Positions 5,556 through 8,660 of a stretch of 8,660 nucleotides of DNA are shown here, piece by piece. A model generated the notes under the pieces. That model was not told where the DNA came from. It saw only the letters and a program-made list of their open reading frames with translations, and ran no database searches. The stretch's first letter is position 1. Every line of letters begins with the position of its first letter. Source of the DNA: Lactobacillus delbrueckii (GTDB lineage: Bacteria; Bacillota; Bacilli; Lactobacillales; Lactobacillaceae); the NCBI GenBank assembly GCA_004556255.1, contig SFHY01000048.1, positions 1-8,660 of the forward strand, read 5' to 3'. A program made the position numbers and the translations under genes.

Positions 5556-5561
5556 AGAAAG
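5556..5561 (+). promoter_or_regulatory. Atypical Shine-Dalgarno AGAAAG of the reductase gene
   Basis: AGAAAG, 10 bases before the ATG, can pair with the terminal CUUUCU of 16S rRNA. No GGAGG core is present. The same arrangement is seen at fabZ. Confidence 0.45.
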
Positions 5562-5571
5562 AAGCAAGAAA

Positions 5572-7425
5572 ATGAAGGCTGGAAAATACACGGTTGACGC
5601 GCAAGGGCATAATGGCAAGTTTAAGCTGACGGTGACGGTTGACGGAGACCGGATCGAAGACGTCAAGGTTGCTGAAGGGGAAACGGCTGGCATCTCAGAC
5701 GCGGCTTTAAAGCGGATCCCAGAAGCGATTGTTAAGGGACAAACTTTAAACGTTGACGTTGTCTCCGGGGCTTCCCTGACTAGCCGGGGGATCCTGGACG
5801 GGGTCGGCCAGGCGATTGAAATGGCTGGCGGGGATGCTGAAGAATTCAAGCAGCGGCCAAAGTACCAAGAGGCAGAAAGCGAAAGCGGGGAAGTCACGGT
5901 TGACGTGGCGGTTGTTGGTGCCGGCGGGGCTGGCTTTACCGCTGCTGTCCGCTCTTTGCAAAACGGCTTAAAGGTTGCCCTGCTTGAAAAGGCGCCAACT
6001 GTCGGCGGCAACACTATGCGGTCAGGCGGCTTTTTGAACGCGGCTGACCCGGAATGGCAAAACAAGTTTCCAGCCCTGCCAGGGGAAAACGTCACCCTGG
6101 AGCAAATGATGGAAGTCAAGGAAGACGAAATCGCGCCGGAATACCGGGAAGACTTCAAGGAAATGCAAAAGCAGATCAAGGACTACCTGGACAGCGGGAA
6201 AGACTACCTCTTTGACTCCGTTCTCTTCCACCGCCTGCAAACTTACCTGGGCGGCAAGCGGGTTGACCTGAAGGGCAATGAAATTTACAGCGACTACTCT
6301 TTGGCCAAGACTTTGACTGACCATGCCCTGGAATCTGTTAAGTGGCTGGCTTCGGTTGGTGTTGACTTCAATATGTCAGCCGTAACCATGCCAGTTGGTG
6401 CCCTTTGGCGCCGGGCCCACAAGCCGGTAGAAAGCGATGGCTTTGGCTATATCAAGGCTTTGAAGAAGTACTACGATGAACATGGCGGCCAGACTTTTAC
6501 CGATGCAAAAGTAACGGACCTTTTGCTTGAAGATGGCCGAGTAGTGGGCGTGAAGACTGACAAGCTGACTGTACATGCCAAGGCTGTAATTTTGACGGCG
6601 GGTGGCTACAGCGCCAACACCAAGATGCTGCAAAAGTACAACACTTACTGGGATGATATTCCAGACAACATGAAGACGACCAACGCCCCATACATTACTG
6701 GTGACGGGATCAACTTGGGCCTTCAAGCAGGGGCTGCCTTAGTCGGCATGGGCTTTACCCAGATGATGCCAGTTGCTGACCCGAAGACCGGTGAATACAA
6801 TACCGGTCTGCAAGTTCCGCCAGCTGACTTTGTCATGGTCAACCAAAAGGGTGACCGCTTCGTCAACGAATACGCAGGCCGGGACACCTTGGCCAAGGCA
6901 GCGATCGCTAATGGCGGCCTCTTCTACTTGATTGCTGATGAAACGATCAAGAATTCTGCCTACAACACTGATGAAAACAAGATCAAGCAGGAAATCGCCA
7001 GCGGCCAGCTCTACAAGGCTGACACTCTGGAAGAGTTGGCAGAGCAGATCAAGGTTGACCCAGACCACTTACTGGCAAGCATCAAGAAGTACAACCAATA
7101 CGTTGACCAGGGGGATGACCCGGAATTCCACAAGAGCGTCTTTGACCACCGGGTTGAAAATGGCCCATTCTACGCTACTCCGCGCCAGCCAGCCATGCAC
7201 CACACCATGGGCGGCTTGAAGATTGACGCGGCTGCCCATGTCTTAAATGAAGCAGGGGAAAAGATCGCGGGCCTTTACTGTGCTGGTGAAAATGCCGGCG
7301 GGGTTCACGCGGGCAACCGCCTGGGCGGCAACGCCTTAGCTGACGTCTTTACTTTTGGCCGGATCGCGGCAGACAGCGCCAAGAGTGAACTCGCGGTTGA
7401 CACGGTCAGCGGGGCTTCTCACTAA
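5572..7425 (+). CDS. Cytosolic FMN_bind/FAD_binding_2 reductase, fumarate-reductase-like
   Basis: A 617-residue flavoprotein of the soluble fumarate/urocanate/cinnamate reductase superfamily. Residues 1 to about 85 are an FMN_bind domain with the flavinylation motif DVVSGASLT (62-70), where ApbE-type transferases attach FMN to the Ser or Thr after SGA (here S68). A linker leads to the FAD domain with dinucleotide loop GAGGAG (116-121), then GGNTMRSGG. Active-site blocks are NEYAGRD with R437 (proton-donor Arg of Shewanella Fcc3), HHTMGG with H544 and GNRLGGNAL with R583. Met399 appears to stand where Fcc3 has substrate-binding His365, so fumarate is not assured. There is no signal peptide or heme motif, so the enzyme is cytosolic and probably takes electrons from NADH via a flavin route. 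The last residues repeat the flavinylation motif, DTVSGAS (610-616). It is monocistronic, with a possible Rex site upstream. Confidence 0.88.
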   Translation: MKAGKYTVDAQGHNGKFKLTVTVDGDRIEDVKVAEGETAGISDAALKRIPEAIVKGQTLNVDVVSGASLTSRGILDGVGQAIEMAGGDAEEFKQRPKYQEAESESGEVTVDVAVVGAGGAGFTAAVRSLQNGLKVALLEKAPTVGGNTMRSGGFLNAADPEWQNKFPALPGENVTLEQMMEVKEDEIAPEYREDFKEMQKQIKDYLDSGKDYLFDSVLFHRLQTYLGGKRVDLKGNEIYSDYSLAKTLTDHALESVKWLASVGVDFNMSAVTMPVGALWRRAHKPVESDGFGYIKALKKYYDEHGGQTFTDAKVTDLLLEDGRVVGVKTDKLTVHAKAVILTAGGYSANTKMLQKYNTYWDDIPDNMKTTNAPYITGDGINLGLQAGAALVGMGFTQMMPVADPKTGEYNTGLQVPPADFVMVNQKGDRFVNEYAGRDTLAKAAIANGGLFYLIADETIKNSAYNTDENKIKQEIASGQLYKADTLEELAEQIKVDPDHLLASIKKYNQYVDQGDDPEFHKSVFDHRVENGPFYATPRQPAMHHTMGGLKIDAAAHVLNEAGEKIAGLYCAGENAGGVHAGNRLGGNALADVFTFGRIAADSAKSELAVDTVSGASH

Positions 7426-7460
7426 GCTTTTTAACTGATTATACTTTTCCATACACACCA

Positions 7461-7491
7461 AAAAACGAGTTGCGCGATGCAACTCGTTTTT
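7461..7491. terminator. Bidirectional terminator between the reductase and pepC genes
   Basis: A perfect 13-bp stem, AAAAACGAGTTGC (7461-7473) and its complement (7479-7491), flanks a GCGAT loop. The flanking A and T runs allow it to work for both convergent genes. Confidence 0.93.
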
Positions 7492-7509
7492 CATATCTAT
7501 TCAATTCTC

Positions 7510-8660
7510 TTAGAAGTCGAAAGCCAAAGCGCCCATTGGGTCCCATGGCAAGAGTTCGATTGGGTTTTCCTTGCCTTCGTCGTAAGCCTGCTTAACGTCT
7601 TCTGGCAGGAAGGCCTTGTTCAAAACGGCTTGGTAAACGAATTGGTCGAACCATTCGTCGCTCATGACAAAGTAGCCCTTAAAGCCTGGCTTATCACCCC
7701 ATGAGTTTTCGATCTTCCACTTAGTTGGCTTGTCGTCAACCAAGTCAACGGCAGTGATAACCATGGCGTGGTTCATCATGCTTTCGCCTGAGTCCAGACG
7801 GTCAGCCTTGCTCATTGAGAAGTCGTAGTCAAAAAGCTGGTCTCTTTGGTAGATCTTAGTGTCCAAAAGGCCGGCTTCCCGGTCGCCGCCCTTGGAAACG
7901 TCTGAACCAAACCAAACAACTTCGCCTTGCTTTAATTGGTTGACAATCAGTTCCTTGAACTTGGTCAGTTCCAAGTTGAGGTGGCGGACTTGCCGGCCGC
8001 CAACCACGTTGCCCAGGTATTCAACTGAGAAGACCTTGTTGTATGGCTTGTCAGCAGTAGGCCCGTTGATGACTGAGATGTAGTTTTCCAGGTCCCAGCC
8101 AACGTACTTCTTGAAGAAGTCTTGCGGGGTGATGTCCTTGTCAATGTGGTAGTTGCCTTCGTCATCAGTGTATTCGAAGTTGAAGCTCTTTGGCGGCAAG
8201 CCTAATGAGGTAGCCAGCATGCGGAAGATAGCGTCCAAAAGTTCAGCCTTGTGCGCTTGAACTTCTTCTTCGCTCTTGCCTTCATTGACCAAAGCACGCA
8301 GTTCCAAGCCGCCCTTGCGGAGCATGGTGTTCAAAGTGTCGTCCAAAGCGCGGGAGTTTTCTGAGTTAGCAGTTTCCGGGTAAACCTTCTTCGGCACGAT
8401 CCCGTACTTTTCAATCAAGCCGCAGAGCATGTCCCATTGCCCGCCGTCTGATTGCGGAGTGGCAAAGAGGAAGGAGACCTTCCGGTCGCCCAGTGGCTTG
8501 TCAGCTGAGCCGATCACGTTTTCAAAGAAGAAGTTTGACTTTTCAAACTTGTCCCAGAAGAAGGTGTAGCTCTGTGACAATTCAAAGCCCTTCAGCTTGA
8601 ATTCCTTTTGGATTGAGTGACGCATGGTGTTCAAAGCACTGAACATCCAGCAGCGGCCTG
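7510..8660 (-). CDS. pepC: Aminopeptidase C (bleomycin hydrolase family C1B), N-terminus beyond the window
   Basis: A cytosolic papain-fold cysteine peptidase that trims amino-terminal residues from imported peptides. The frame stays open to the window edge. Reading upstream of the ATG at 8646 gives G-R-C-W, completing the active-site block GRCWMFSALN with catalytic Cys encoded at 8652-8650; that ATG is therefore internal. The other catalytic residues are His in MNHAMVITAV and Asn in ENSWGDKPG. About 382 codons are present against roughly 440-450 in the family, so some 65 residues are missing upstream. The C-terminal arm LPWDPMGALA, which lies in the active site in this family, is followed by three extra residues, FDF. 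L. delbrueckii also has the related endopeptidase PepG, so the symbol pepC is the likely but not the certain choice. Peptides delivered by OppA are plausible substrates. Confidence 0.92.
   Translation of the reverse strand, partial: GRCWMFSALNTMRHSIQKEFKLKGFELSQSYTFFWDKFEKSNFFFENVIGSADKPLGDRKVSFLFATPQSDGGQWDMLCGLIEKYGIVPKKVYPETANSENSRALDDTLNTMLRKGGLELRALVNEGKSEEEVQAHKAELLDAIFRMLATSLGLPPKSFNFEYTDDEGNYHIDKDITPQDFFKKYVGWDLENYISVINGPTADKPYNKVFSVEYLGNVVGGRQVRHLNLELTKFKELIVNQLKQGEVVWFGSDVSKGGDREAGLLDTKIYQRDQLFDYDFSMSKADRLDSGESMMNHAMVITAVDLVDDKPTKWKIENSWGDKPGFKGYFVMSDEWFDQFVYQAVLNKAFLPEDVKQAYDEGKENPIELLPWDPMGALAFDF

Noticed and set aside
5544..6179. 211-codon open frame on the - strand
   Set aside because: It lies opposite the FMN_bind/FAD domain of the reductase, is rich in Ser/Pro low-complexity stretches, and has no ribosome-binding site or domain signal. 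It is an antisense shadow of GC-biased codons.
1..8660. Search for CRISPR repeats, tRNA genes, insertion sequences, prophage or defence modules
   Set aside because: No repeat-spacer pattern, cloverleaf, transposase frame or terminal inverted repeats could be seen. The kinase alone is not enough to call a defence system.

Overview
The window looks like chromosomal DNA of a lactic acid bacterium, most likely the Lactobacillus delbrueckii group. The grounds are a GC content near 50% (high for a Lactobacillus), a PepC-type cysteine aminopeptidase, an OppA-type peptide-binding lipoprotein, a cytosolic FMN/FAD fumarate-reductase-like protein, and Shine-Dalgarno sequences matching the AGAAAGGAGG family. 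This assignment is from protein character only; no database search was possible. I find ten protein-coding genes (two cut by the window edges) and no tRNA, rRNA, CRISPR array or insertion sequence.

Layout, left to right. (1) Positions 1-1404, + strand: a tight operon of a histidine-phosphatase fragment, two same-length 61-residue membrane hairpin proteins and a GpmA-like phosphoglycerate mutase, closed by a rho-independent terminator. (2) 1435-1982, + strand: a stand-alone fabZ (3-hydroxyacyl-ACP dehydratase) with its own promoter. (3) 2040-3029, + strand: a P-loop kinase resembling the 5'-kinase domain of T4 polynucleotide kinase, joined to a C-terminal domain I cannot identify. (4) 3041-3079: a perfect symmetrical terminator serving both sides. 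(5) 3091-5280, - strand: an oppA-cyclophilin pair whose junction has the oppA stop codon inside the cyclophilin ribosome-binding site. (6) 5281-5571: a 291-base divergent promoter region. (7) 5572-7425, + strand: a 617-residue cytosolic FMN_bind + FAD_binding_2 reductase. (8) 7461-7491: a second perfect two-way terminator. (9) 7510-8660, - strand: PepC-type aminopeptidase, missing its N-terminus at the window edge.

Themes: peptide nutrition (OppA delivers peptides, PepC degrades them), carbon metabolism and redox balance (phosphoglycerate mutase, the fumarate-reductase-like electron sink) and membrane lipid synthesis (FabZ). The most unusual things seen are the flavinylation-type motif repeated at both ends of the reductase, a substrate pocket in that reductase that departs from classical fumarate reductase, a Rex-like operator just upstream of its promoter, a striking likeness between the fabZ and reductase promoters, the PNK-like kinase with an unassigned C-terminal domain, and a C-terminal tail on PepC that runs past the usual end.
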